Shown: positions 17,707-25,627 of the stretch, one piece after another | How the letters are laid out: every line of letters begins with the position of its first letter | How positions within the stretch are numbered: position 1 is the first letter of the stretch | Origin: Nostoc sp. 'Peltigera membranacea cyanobiont' N6 | Lineage (GTDB): Bacteria; Cyanobacteriota; Cyanobacteriia; Cyanobacteriales; Nostocaceae | Direction of reading: 5' to 3' | DNA: 64,000 nt | Assembly (NCBI RefSeq): GCF_002949735.1 | Contig: NZ_CP026681.1 | Span: 6,510,501 to 6,574,500 of the forward strand | Program-made: the position numbers and the translations under genes | Notes under the pieces: generated by a model | Told to the model about the DNA's origin: nothing | The model's database searches: none | The model's input: the letters and a program-made list of their open reading frames with translations, nothing else

Positions 17707-18764
17707 CAAGGATAAAACCCCAACTTGGGCAACCCCAAGGTTTCATCCCAGCCCATCATCAGGTTTAGACATTGAATCGCTTGACCCGCCTGCCCTTTAA
17801 TTAGATTGTCAATTGCTGACATGACAATTACGCGACCTGTGCGCGGGTCAACTTCTACACCGATGTAACAAATATTGCTGCCAGTAGCCCACTTGGTTTG
17901 GGGGTAAATGCCGCTACCGCAGACTTTTACCCAAGGAGAGTTGCGGTAGAAGGCTGAAAAAATTGTGGTTAAGTCATCTCGTACTAAACCCGGATCGCTC
18001 AATGTGGCATATACCGTTGCCAAAATCCCGCGTACCATTGGTACAAGGTGCGGTGTAAATTGAATCATGAGTTCGTGACCAGCTAAGTCACTGCAAATTT
18101 GCTCAATTTCTGGGGTGTGGCGGTGACGGCCGATATTAAAAGCTGCAATGGAATTATCTGCTTCAGCTAACAATAAGTTGGTTTGAGGTTGCCGTCCACT
18201 GCTAGATGTGCCAGCCTTGGCATCGATAATAGCTGTTTCTGGTAAGATTAAGCCTTGCTTTAAGAGTGGCGAAAGTGCAAGGAGACTTGCAGTGGGATAG
18301 GAACCAGGACAGCCAATGAGTTGAGCTTCGGCAATGCGATCGCGGTAAAGTTCTGGTAATCCATAAACTGCTGTCGCTGCAATGGTGCGATCGCTTCTCT
18401 CAGTGCCATACCAATTTGTATAAGTTGTCAAATTACTAAACCGATAATCTGCACTCAGATCCAGTACCTTACATCCTTTTTCTAAAAGTTTGGGTGCGAT
18501 TTGGCAAGCCAGACCATTTGGTAAAGACAGGAAAACTACTTCACAGCGATGAGCAATTATTTCTGGTTCTACTGCTTCTATGAGCAAGTTAGTTGCATGA
18601 GCCAGATGCGGGTACAAATCCCCGAAAGATTTCCCGATACTACTCTCACCGCCTAAATAAACCAGTTCGACTTCTGGATGATCCATCAGTAGCCGTACTA
18701 ACTGCACTCCGCCATAGCCCGACGCGCCAACAATCCCAACGGGTACGCGTCTTAATTTGCCCAT
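17706..18764 (-). CDS. argC: N-acetyl-gamma-glutamyl-phosphate reductase, with Ser in place of the catalytic Cys
   Basis: 352 residues, normal for ArgC. It has an N-terminal Rossmann fold (VGIVGASGYGGVQLVRLL), LSADYRFS, and the arginine-pathway region GRHRHTPEIEQ. The family active site is normally PGCYPT, with the Cys forming the acyl-enzyme. Here residues 151-158 read GCPGSYPT: Ser155 (codon TCC at 18300-18302) stands where Cys is expected, and a Cys lies three residues earlier at 152. The enzyme reduces N-acetylglutamyl phosphate in arginine synthesis. Whether this copy is active is doubtful from sequence alone. All else looks intact, with no frameshift or truncation. Confidence 0.93.
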   Translation of the reverse strand: MGKLRRVPVGIVGASGYGGVQLVRLLMDHPEVELVYLGGESSIGKSFGDLYPHLAHATNLLIEAVEPEIIAHRCEVVFLSLPNGLACQIAPKLLEKGCKVLDLSADYRFSNLTTYTNWYGTERSDRTIAATAVYGLPELYRDRIAEAQLIGCPGSYPTASLLALSPLLKQGLILPETAIIDAKAGTSSSGRQPQTNLLLAEADNSIAAFNIGRHRHTPEIEQICSDLAGHELMIQFTPHLVPMVRGILATVYATLSDPGLVRDDLTTIFSAFYRNSPWVKVCGSGIYPQTKWATGSNICYIGVEVDPRTGRVIVMSAIDNLIKGQAGQAIQCLNLMMGWDETLGLPKLGFYP

Positions 18765-19091
18765 GATCTGAAATCCTTATCCCATGAATAGTTAATTCGT
18801 TCTCAGCTATCAACAATATCAGCGACTAGACTCACAGCGTACAAAACACCTGAAACCCCTCGACTTTATTTTAGGGAGTAAGGGGAGATGAGGGAGTAAG
18901 GGAAGATAAGGGAGATAAGGGAGCAAACAAACGATTATTATTCTTCCTCATCTTCCTCATCCTTTGCTGTACTGCAATCCCCATTTTTAATGGCAAAAAT
19001 TCTTGCCGCGTTATCAAATCATTGCTAGTCTACTTCTCTGCCTTATAAAGGAGCTACAATCTAAAAGAAGAAATTGTAAAAAAAATTTACG
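18765..19091. other. Intergenic region upstream of ribBA and argC with purine-rich direct repeats
   Basis: This 330-bp gap between divergent genes holds degenerate GGGAGTAAG/GGGAGATAAG repeats at about 18873-18925, followed by a TCTTCCTCA direct repeat at about 18940-18962. AAAGGAG at about 19049 is too far from the ribBA start to be its Shine-Dalgarno sequence. I see no small gene and cannot place promoters with confidence. Confidence 0.5.
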
Positions 19092-19112
19092 TTGGTAGCT
19101 GGAAATCTATCT

Positions 19113-20786
19113 GTGTCACAGCCTAATACTACCCAAGCTTTTAAATTTGATTCGATTGATGCCGCTTTAGCAGACCTAAAAGCTGGTCGTGTAATTGTAG
19201 TGGTAGATGATGAAAATAGAGAAAATGAAGGCGACTTAATTTGTGCCGCCCAATTTGCCACACCCGACACGATTAATTTCATGGCGGTGGAAGCTAGAGG
19301 GCTGATTTGTTTGGCAATGACAGGCGATCGCTTAGACGAGCTAGACTTACCTTTGATGGTAAGCAACATTACAGATACTAACCAAACTGCCTTCACTGTC
19401 AGCATTGATGCTGGGCCAGAATTGGGTGTCAGCACTGGCATCTCAGCCGAAGACCGCGCCCGCACTATCCAGGTTACTCTCAATCCAGCTACAAAACCTA
19501 CCGATTTACGTCGTCCCGGTCATATTTTCCCAATTCGGGCGAAAGCTGGAGGCGTACTCAAACGCGCAGGGCATACGGAAGCAGCTGTAGACTTATCTCG
19601 ACTAGCAGGGCTATATCCAGCCGGAGTAATTTGTGAAATTCAAAACCCCGATGGTTCAATGGCGCGGTTGCAGCAGTTAGTTGAATATGCCAAACGTCAC
19701 AATTTAAAAATAATTAGTATTGCGGATTTAATTAGTTATCGCCTACAGCACGATCGCCTCGTGTATCGTGAGGTGATTACCAAGCTGCCTAGTCAATTCG
19801 GTCAGTTTGAAATTTACGCCTATCGCCATACTCTGGATAATACAGAACACGTTGCAATTGTCAAGGGAGATCCAGCTAACTTCAAAGATGAGCCAGTAAT
19901 GGTGCGGATGCACTCAGAATGCTTAACTGGTGATGCTTTGGGTTCTTTGCGCTGCGACTGTCGGATGCAGTTACAAGCCGCACTGAAAATGATTGAGGCG
20001 GCGGGTCAAGGTGTAGTTGTATACCTGCGTCAAGAAGGAAGAGGAATCGGCTTGATTAACAAGCTGAAAGCCTACTCATTGCAGGATATGGGACTCGATA
20101 CAGTTGAAGCAAACGAGCGTTTGGGATTTCCGGCTGACTTGCGAGACTACGGGATGGGCGCACAAATGCTCATGGATTTGGGCATCAAAAAGATTCGTTT
20201 GATTACCAATAATCCTCGTAAAATTGCTGGAGTAAAGGGCTATGGGTTGGAAGTAGTCGATCGCGTGCCATTGTTAATTGAGGCAAACGAATACAATTCT
20301 TATTACCTAGCGACAAAGGCGAAAAAGCTGGGTCATCTGCTGTTACAAACTTATCTGGTGACAGTAGCAATCCATTGGCAAGATGACCCAGAAGCTGCAA
20401 CAGAACGTTATGAACGCTTAGAGAAACTGCGACATTTAGCGAAAAGTAACGATCTATTGTTGCAAGAAGAAGCGCGTCCGTTAGCGATCGCTATATTTGA
20501 CGAGCCATCTTTAACAGTACACTTGGGTTTCGATCAAGCAAAAGTTGCTAGCTCTGATTGGTATCAACAAAGTGGTCATCCTTACATACACGCTATCTTC
20601 CAAATTTTGGATAACCTCGCAACCTTGCCATACATCCAAAAACTAGAATTTCTGATTTCTTCTGGTTGCGATCCCTTGAGTAATTTACAGGTGCAACTAG
20701 ATCGACAGACATTCCCGCATGATACATTGCCTTCATCAATTAGCGATCGCCTAGAAAAGCAGCAAATTTATAGCTTTAGCAAATAG
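19113..20786 (+). CDS. ribBA: Bifunctional 3,4-dihydroxy-2-butanone-4-phosphate synthase / GTP cyclohydrolase II, C-terminally extended
   Basis: Residues about 10-210 are RibB (DDENRENEGDLI and GHTEAAVDLSRLAG), and about 215-410 are RibA (MHSECLTGDALGSLRCDCRM with the zinc cysteines, LRQEGRGIGLINKLKAYSLQ, TNNPRKIAG). Together they make both riboflavin precursors from ribulose 5-phosphate and GTP. The protein continues for about 140 residues beyond the usual end, with a predicted mixed alpha/beta segment (TYLVTVAIHWQDDPEA onward) that I do not recognise as an enzyme. The start is uncertain: GTG 19113 (VSQPNTTQ) or TTG 19092 in the same frame. The argC gene is divergent. Confidence 0.95.
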   Translation: MSQPNTTQAFKFDSIDAALADLKAGRVIVVVDDENRENEGDLICAAQFATPDTINFMAVEARGLICLAMTGDRLDELDLPLMVSNITDTNQTAFTVSIDAGPELGVSTGISAEDRARTIQVTLNPATKPTDLRRPGHIFPIRAKAGGVLKRAGHTEAAVDLSRLAGLYPAGVICEIQNPDGSMARLQQLVEYAKRHNLKIISIADLISYRLQHDRLVYREVITKLPSQFGQFEIYAYRHTLDNTEHVAIVKGDPANFKDEPVMVRMHSECLTGDALGSLRCDCRMQLQAALKMIEAAGQGVVVYLRQEGRGIGLINKLKAYSLQDMGLDTVEANERLGFPADLRDYGMGAQMLMDLGIKKIRLITNNPRKIAGVKGYGLEVVDRVPLLIEANEYNSYYLATKAKKLGHLLLQTYLVTVAIHWQDDPEAATERYERLEKLRHLAKSNDLLLQEEARPLAIAIFDEPSLTVHLGFDQAKVASSDWYQQSGHPYIHAIFQILDNLATLPYIQKLEFLISSGCDPLSNLQVQLDRQTFPHDTLPSSISDRLEKQQIYSFSK

Positions 20787-20808
20787 CTTAGTTCCATAAA
20801 TTTTGTCG

Positions 20809-20836
20809 GGTGTGTTATCGCGTAGCGTAACGCACC
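20809..20836. terminator. Hairpin repeat between convergent ribBA and amidase genes
   Basis: GGTGTGTTA (20809-20817) and TAACGCACC (20828-20836) pair with one wobble around TCGCGTAGCG. The 'GGTGCGTTA...TAACGCACC' hairpin is a common dispersed repeat in Nostoc-type genomes. Its position between two converging stops suggests a shared transcript end, though no strong T-run follows. Confidence 0.5.
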
Positions 20837-20847
20837 TTACGAACAAA

Positions 20848-21726
20848 TTATTTATTTACTCTATAAATAGGTCTAACCTGACGAAAAGTATTAAGTAAGC
20901 TGAGAAATTTATTCCCATCAAAATTTATTGGGTCAACTTTTTTACCAGAACGGTCTACGAGATGGTGCGTAGTGATGCGATCGTCTGGGACTTGACTTTG
21001 AGCAACTAACCAAGCAAGAGAATGATATTGAGCTTCGCTGTAGCCGCTATGGGTTTGTTGACTGCTAGCGTCATAACTATCTGGCGGTGTTTCCAAAGAG
21101 ACGTGATAAGCAAAATTATTCACAGACGCGGGTAAAGTCGGATTAGTCTGCACAGTTTCCACTCCCTGAGAACCATCAAACACAGAGTTAGCTGCACCAA
21201 AAGCCCGTTTTTCTGGCGGTACTAGATAAACCACCGTTCCGTCTAACTTGATTAAGGCGTGGTAACTTGCTTGCACGCTTTCATCAGTATGGGCTACTTG
21301 AAAGAAATTAACGGCGCTAGAAGCAGAATAACCAGTTTCATGGAGGACGATAATCGGTTGATTGTGGAGAGTTACGCCGTTCACATCTTGGGCGTACCGT
21401 TCTCCATAGTTACTGGGATCAACCGAAGCAACTTGATAACTAGGTCTGTAGCGTGCAAAAGCTTGAGTGGTTATATACCTTGCTACAGGCTTGTTAACCT
21501 TGACTGGAGACTTGATAGCATTTTGAAATTTCTTCTCTGGCTCTTTCGCTGATTGGAATTGCGCCTGGGGATATTGACTGAAAGCTGTAACCTGTGGATT
21601 GGATGCACGGGATATTGTCGGATTGTTGTGTAATTTTGTCGCTCGTCCAATTAGCAGCACTACAATTAGAGTGGCGAACATCAGCCAGATTAGTAGTACC
21701 CTAGTCACCCAGTCTGTAAACTTCAT
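20848..21726 (-). CDS. N-acetylmuramoyl-L-alanine amidase (Amidase_2/AmpD fold), membrane-anchored
   Basis: 292 residues. An N-terminal membrane segment (about 10-28, VLLIWLMFATLIVVLLIG) is followed by a low-complexity linker and a catalytic domain from about 125. IIVLHETGYSAS gives the first zinc His, FAYHVSLE the region of the central residues, and TTHHLVDRSGKKVDP the second His and the Asp-containing loop. It should cleave the amide bond between N-acetylmuramic acid and the peptide stem, acting in the periplasm while tethered to the inner membrane. It is monocistronic and convergent with ribBA. Confidence 0.88.
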   Translation of the reverse strand: MKFTDWVTRVLLIWLMFATLIVVLLIGRATKLHNNPTISRASNPQVTAFSQYPQAQFQSAKEPEKKFQNAIKSPVKVNKPVARYITTQAFARYRPSYQVASVDPSNYGERYAQDVNGVTLHNQPIIVLHETGYSASSAVNFFQVAHTDESVQASYHALIKLDGTVVYLVPPEKRAFGAANSVFDGSQGVETVQTNPTLPASVNNFAYHVSLETPPDSYDASSQQTHSGYSEAQYHSLAWLVAQSQVPDDRITTHHLVDRSGKKVDPINFDGNKFLSLLNTFRQVRPIYRVNK

Positions 21727-21903
21727 TTTTATAATACCCGTAAAACGGTAGATATTAATTTATAGCTAAACTGGCGTGTCAGTTGTAGAGGCGCACTTCT
21801 GTAAACCCCTACCGCTTATGGTATCCAAATAATAATCGCTATAATACCTTAATTCTAGTCAAATATACCTTGATAATCCCTGCAATAGTGCTGTTAAAAG
21901 CTA

Positions 21904-23089
21904 TTTAATTTCAATGCCGTGGGTAGTGGATTGGTGCGTGTGAAAGTCTTCATCGTGTAGCGCTCTTAATGATGTTTTACCCACATTCTCTTCACCAACT
22001 ACTAGCAGCTTATGAAAGAGATTATCCTTTAGCTTCTAACCTGGCTCGAAGATAGGTCAAAATTGCCTCCGTTCCCTGTTCAACAATTTCAGGCGGCGGC
22101 GAGCTTAATTGTGGATTGTTAGAGAGGTATAGCTCAGTCAAGTTGGAGAGTTGACAGATTTCTGGCGGCAGGCTGCTGAGTTGATTGTTAGAGAGGTATA
22201 GCTCAGTCAAGTTGGAGAGTTGGCTGAATTCTGGCGGCAGGCTGCTGAGTTGATTGTTAGAGAGGTATAGCTCAGTCAAGTTGGAGAGTTGGCTGAATTC
22301 TGACGGCAGGCTGCTGAGTTGATTGTTAGAGAGGTATAGCTCAGTCAAGTTGGAGAGTTGGCTGAATTCTGGCGGCAGGCTGCTGAGTTGATTGTTAGAG
22401 AGGTATAGCTCAGTCAAGTTTGAGAGTTGGCTGAATTCTGACGGCAGGCTGCTGAGTTGATTGTGATTGAGGGCTAGCGTTGTCAATTTGGAGAGTTGGC
22501 TGAATTCTGGCGGCAGGCTGCTGAGTTGATTGTTAGAGAGGTATAGCTCAGTCAAGTTTGAGAGTTGGCTGAATTCTGACGGCAGGCTGCTGAGTTGATT
22601 GTGATTGAGGGCTAGCGTTGTCAATTTGGAGAGTTGGTTGAATTCTGGCGGCAGGCTGCTGAGTTGATTGTTAGAGAGGTATAGCTCAGTCAATTTGGAG
22701 AGTTGGCAGATTTCTGACGGTAGGCTGCTGAGTTGATTGTTATTGAGGGCTAGCTTTGTCAAGTTAGAGAGTTGGCTGATTTCTGGTGGCAGGTTGCTGA
22801 GTTGATTGTAAGAGAGGTCTAGCGATATCAAGTTAGAGAGTTGGCTGATTTCTGGCGACAGGCTGCTAAGTCGGTTGTGATCGAGGCGTAGCGATATCAA
22901 GTTAGATAGTTGGCTGATTTCTGGTGGCAGGCTGCTGAGTTGATTGTTATAGAGAGATAACCATGTCAAGTTGGAGAGTTGGCTGATTTCTGGCGGCAGG
23001 CTGCTGAGTTGATTGTAAGAGAGGTCTAGACGCGTTGCCTTTTCCCTGGCAGCTTTTTCAATAATTTGCAACAGTTCTTCGTTTGTCAT
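21904..23089 (-). pseudogene. ROCO-family (LRR-Roc GTPase) gene broken after the LRR domain
   Basis: The intact part (22022-23089) is a 355-residue protein: a short N-terminal helix, then about fourteen 23-residue leucine-rich repeats (LxxLxLSxNQLSSLPPEfsQLS). It closes with EIVEQGTEAILTYLRARLEAKG, the usual junction to a Roc GTPase domain. It stops with TAA at 22022-22024. In the next frame, starting within two bases of the stop, the minus strand reads DNLFHKLLVVGEENVGKTSL, then RALHDEDF, and HGIEIK before a TAG near 21904. That is a Ras-like P-loop (GEENVGKTS) and switch region. The gene was therefore an LRR-Roc protein whose GTPase part was lost by a small frameshift and later decay. The LRR protein itself may still be expressed. 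Confidence 0.8.
22120..22950. repeat. Near-identical 69-bp direct repeats inside the LRR gene
   Basis: The 69-bp unit coding for one 23-residue LRR is repeated about eleven times with only a few differences. Blocks such as AGAGAGGTATAGCTCAGTCA recur almost exactly between 22130 and 22690, while the copies nearer the gene start (above about 22740) are more diverged. This marks recent expansion of the 3' repeats by unequal exchange or slippage. Confidence 0.85.
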
Positions 23090-23174
23090 CTGTAAACCTC
23101 ACCAACTCTGTAGCGATATTTACCAGATTAGTGTATCGCAGGTTATGGGGAGTGAAGCTAGATTACAGCAATTT

Positions 23175-23779
23175 TCATGTAAATAGACCACAGTGGTTGA
23201 ACCAACCGAAGGCATCATCTTCGGTAATGTAATTGACAGCAAGAGCCATTGCTTGATCAAGTGATTCTAGTGTGCGTGCTTCACAGGAACGAAGAAATTG
23301 CTTGAGTTTCGACCAACACAGTTCTATGGGGGATAAATCTGGAGAGTAGGGAGGCAAAAACTTTACTTTTGCACCGACCGACTCAATTGCAACTCTTACA
23401 CGTTCGGCGTGATGAACCCGGAGATTATCCATGACCACGATCGCCCCTTTCCATAACTGAGGTATTAATATCTCAGTTACATAAGTGAGGAATACATCAG
23501 TATTTGTACTTCCTGGTACAGTCATCGCTGCAACCAGTCCATCAAGGCTTAAAGCACCAATCAAAGAAACGTTTCCACCCTTGTTTCCAGGTATACTGCC
23601 AACTGCTCTTTCACCATTCACTGCTCTAGCAAACAAGCGTGACATTGATAAACTCAATCCAGCCTCATCGACAAATATCAGGTTTCTAACATCAATTTTA
23701 TCTAAAGTTCGACGATAGTCATGTCTTAACTCTTGTACTCTTGGGGTATCTTGCTCGCTGGCGTAAAGACTTTTTTTTT
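23175..23779 (-). CDS. IS630 transposase, second reading frame (DDE catalytic part)
   Basis: This frame is entered from the A9 run at 23771-23779 by a -1 shift; the first ATG inside it (23657) is not a natural start. It carries the DDE domain: NLIFVDEAG (first Asp), IVVMDNLRVHH (second Asp) and LPPYSPDLSPIELCWSKLK (Glu), and it ends at GWFNHCGLFT. Alone it lacks DNA binding, so a frameshifted fusion is the likely active transposase. An alternative is a simple inactivating mutation in the homopolymer. Confidence 0.85.
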
Positions 23780-24124
23780 ACACCGCAAGCCTAATTTTTC
23801 TACCGCACGATGCATTGTAGTAATACTTACACTAAGCCCTGTGCGTTCTGCATAGCGATCGCATAATTCTCTAAGTAGCAAATCATTTTTTCCCTCAACT
23901 AAAGACTGGATAAAGCCCAGATGCTCGTTTTGAATCGTTGGCTTTTGATATCCTCCACGTCGTTTTGCCTCGATTTGTCCATTTACCCGATACTGACGCA
24001 GTAGGTTTCTTACAAATGACAAACTCACTTTGAATCTTTGTGCCAACTGGCGTTGAGAGCCTTCTTTCGCTTCCCACGCCATAATCACACGCTCACGCAA
24101 ATCCTTTGAGTAAGATACTGGCAT
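23726..24124 (-). CDS. IS630 transposase, first reading frame (helix-turn-helix part)
   Basis: 132 residues beginning MPVSYSKDLRERVIMAWEAK. They contain the two HTH units of IS630 proteins (GSQRQLAQRFKVSLSFVRNL, then a second HTH around LLLRELCDRYAERTGLSVS). After LRCKKKVFTP it runs into a stop, but the -1 frame continues with the homologous sequence SLYASEQDTPRVQELRHDYR. The shift lies on A9 (minus strand; T9 at 23771-23779 on plus), a typical site for -1 frameshifting in this family. The full-length product would be a fusion with the following frame, of about 317 residues. Confidence 0.88.
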   Translation of the reverse strand: MPVSYSKDLRERVIMAWEAKEGSQRQLAQRFKVSLSFVRNLLRQYRVNGQIEAKRRGGYQKPTIQNEHLGFIQSLVEGKNDLLLRELCDRYAERTGLSVSITTMHRAVEKLGLRCKKKVFTPASKIPQEYKS

Positions 24125-24286
24125 CTATTCATACAATATTATCTCTTCAGTCTAACTTAGTTTGTGGTTCAATTACCTGAAAATTGCTGTAATGTGTTCT
24201 ATCTGCCTAGAAAGGGCTGTAATATTTAAATTTGCAGGGTGCTTAGGATGCAATACTTGCCGTAGGCGATCATCTGACAATAACAT

Positions 24287-24544
24287 TCACTCATTAATGG
24301 AGTTCAAAGTCTCATTAATGGAGTTCAAAGACTCATTAATGGAGTTCAAAGCCTCATTAATGGAGCTAAAAGACTCATTAATGGAGTTTAAAGACTCATT
24401 AACGGAGCTAAAAGACTCATTAATGGAGTTCAAAGACTCATTAACGGAGTTCAAAGACTCATTAACGGAGCTAAAAGACTCATTAATGGAGCTAAAAGAC
24501 TCATTAATGGAGTTCAAAGGTGCGTTACGCTTTCGCGCTACCAC
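24287..24544 (-). other. Possible short repeat protein reading across the 21-bp array (doubtful)
   Basis: An 85-residue frame from ATG 24544 consists almost wholly of the heptad SINESFS/SVNESLN read on the minus strand, ending at TGA within NSINE. Heptad spacing with Ile/Val/Leu at regular positions would allow a coiled coil. The lack of a recognisable ribosome-binding site and the equally open plus strand make true coding uncertain. Confidence 0.25.
24291..24520. repeat. 21-bp minisatellite, eleven copies
   Basis: Eleven tandem copies of a 21-bp unit TCATTAATGGAGTTCAAAGA (plus one base) vary only at a few positions: AATGG/AACGG, GTTCAAA/GCTAAAA, and the base after AAAG. Because 21 is divisible by 3, both strands stay open through the array. 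Plus reads (S-L-M/T-E-F/L-K-D)n and minus reads (S-I/V-N-E-S-F/L-S/N)n. No convincing start or flanking domain exists on either strand: the plus frame begins inside the IS630 element, and the minus frame runs 24287-24544 only. It lies 100 bp past the end of that element. Confidence 0.85.
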
Positions 24545-24684
24545 ATCCTACGACTACGATCGCCTTATAATAGCGATGTCTACGATGGGCGTAGATGCGG
24601 CATCACCAACGCTACAGGCGATCGCTTATTGTGAGATGAGGTCTACTAAACACTCTTGCCTAAATATTGGAAAATTGTAGTTTA

Positions 24685-25107
24685 TTACTCTAAATGCTTA
24701 ACAGGCATTGATACTAGGTTTCCCAAGCAATGAGCAACTTCTTTCCGATGACAGCGATTCGGGTTCATTTCAGCACACAACAGTAAAACATTACCAGTTT
24801 GAGCAATTTGTGCAATTTCATGTAGAGCTATATCTGCTTCTTCTTGATTTACTGGAATCCAATTTTCTTTTCCAGATGTATTACCTAAAGCAGTTTTAGA
24901 AATATACTCAATATTATTTAATTCACAGAATAATTTAATTTTGTCGCCGTACCATTTACGACTCCAAGCACGAGGAACCATTCTGACATCAACAACCCAT
25001 TCAACATCAAACTTTTGTAGATATTCCAAGAAGGCATCGTAGTCTTTGCGATTGCCATATCCAAAAGTAAGTATACATCTTGTTTTAGCAATATCTTTAA
25101 TCTTCAT
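24685..25107 (-). CDS. DUF488-family protein
   Basis: About 140 residues. The start MKIKDIAKTRCILTFGYGNR and the middle VDVRMVPRAWSRKW fit DUF488. The end LLLCAEMNPNRCHRKEVA carries the conserved CAE...CHR motif; these Cys/His residues suggest metal or nucleophile chemistry, but no activity is established for the family. I use ATG 25107 because CAGGAATTGAAA precedes it; the TTG at 25125 would add six residues. Directly upstream on the same strand is the wreck of a second gene (25097-25459) that probably formed an operon with it. Confidence 0.83.
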   Translation of the reverse strand: MKIKDIAKTRCILTFGYGNRKDYDAFLEYLQKFDVEWVVDVRMVPRAWSRKWYGDKIKLFCELNNIEYISKTALGNTSGKENWIPVNQEEADIALHEIAQIAQTGNVLLLCAEMNPNRCHRKEVAHCLGNLVSMPVKHLE

Positions 25108-25459
25108 TTTCAATTCCTGGAACAATCAAGTTTAAATATAGTAAAACTCTTGCTGTACAGACTGTTTCTGAGTGCATCTCAACTTTTGTAAAAATATCTC
25201 TAGACCTAGCGAATGGAATTCGCGGCTATACAGACAAAACCCACCTCCGTGGGTTTCAAATTCCTTGAGTCCGCGCAGGCGGACTTGGTTTGTATAGCCA
25301 AGCCAGTGCGGTCTTGGGGGTTTCCCCCATGAGCAACTGGCGTGCGATTTCTAATCGCCAGGTATATTTGCTTTCGGTGAGATGCTTCCCTGTTTCTTGA
25401 TATTTAGTGTTAATTGAAGGGTATGTTTTAGTTGCAATTAAAATTTTCCTTCTTTCCAT
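25097..25459 (-). pseudogene. Former partner gene of DUF488, interrupted by a 221-bp element and truncated
   Basis: ATG 25459 opens MERRKILIATKTYPSINTKY followed by QET, and then sequence of the inserted element begins. Removing the element and one copy of its 7-bp target duplication joins QET directly to VCTARVLLYLNLIVPG and reading continues to a TAA overlapping the DUF488 start. The rebuilt KYQETVCTA resembles a small conserved protein that I recall beside DUF488 genes (from memory, not a search), but that protein is much longer, so the rest has been deleted. The open frame from 25459 to 25256 is a chimera of 23 native codons and element sequence. Confidence 0.7.
25170..25390. mobile_element. 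221-bp non-autonomous element (MITE-like) with 7-bp target duplication
   Basis: It is flanked on both sides by TGTTTCT (25163-25169 and 25391-25397). Its ends carry inverted GCATCTCA: GAGTGCATCTCAAC at the left, and the complement of GGGAAGCATCTCACC at the right. Inside are palindromes common in Nostoc-type genomes: AACCCACCTCCGTGGGTT, AGTCCGCGCAGGCGGACT and GGGGGTTTCCCCC. It has no coding capacity. The clean target duplication and the re-joining of a conserved peptide after removal both support recent mobility. Confidence 0.75.
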
Positions 25460-25627
25460 ACCACAACCTCTATATGAACTAGCTAACTAAGTGATATTAT
25501 AGACACATGATTAATTTCAGTATGGTATCAAAGTTTTCCATTATATACTGCCGAAACTCTCAAAATTTTGGAAAATAATAAAGTAAGTCGAATATTATAC
25601 GACTAACCTAAATTCTTCTCGGAAAAT

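Larger units (their letters stand above)
23166..24189 (-). mobile_element. IS630-family insertion sequence with intact ends
   Basis: A 1024-bp element. The ends are imperfect inverted repeats starting CAGCAATTTTCA (23166 on plus and the complement ending at 24189), matching at about 22 of 27 positions. A TA dinucleotide flanks each side (23164-23165 and 24190-24191), the TA target duplication expected for IS630/Tc1-type elements. It carries two overlapping-frame transposase parts joined across a run of nine A on the minus strand. Both ends, the helix-turn-helix and the DDE residues are present, so it may be functional. Confidence 0.88.

Noticed and set aside
24291..24520. CRISPR-like array
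   Set aside because: The units are contiguous 21-mers with no spacers between them, so it is a minisatellite.
24162..24680. 172-codon plus-strand frame over the 21-bp array
   Set aside because: It starts inside the IS630 right end and finishes in dispersed repeats; only the array itself is repetitive and open.
25256..25459. 67-codon minus-strand gene
   Set aside because: Only the first 23 codons are native; the rest is sequence of the inserted 221-bp element.
25480..25627. Cobalamin riboswitch ahead of metH
   Set aside because: I looked for the conserved B12-box-like sequence and paired arms and saw none in the short upstream region.
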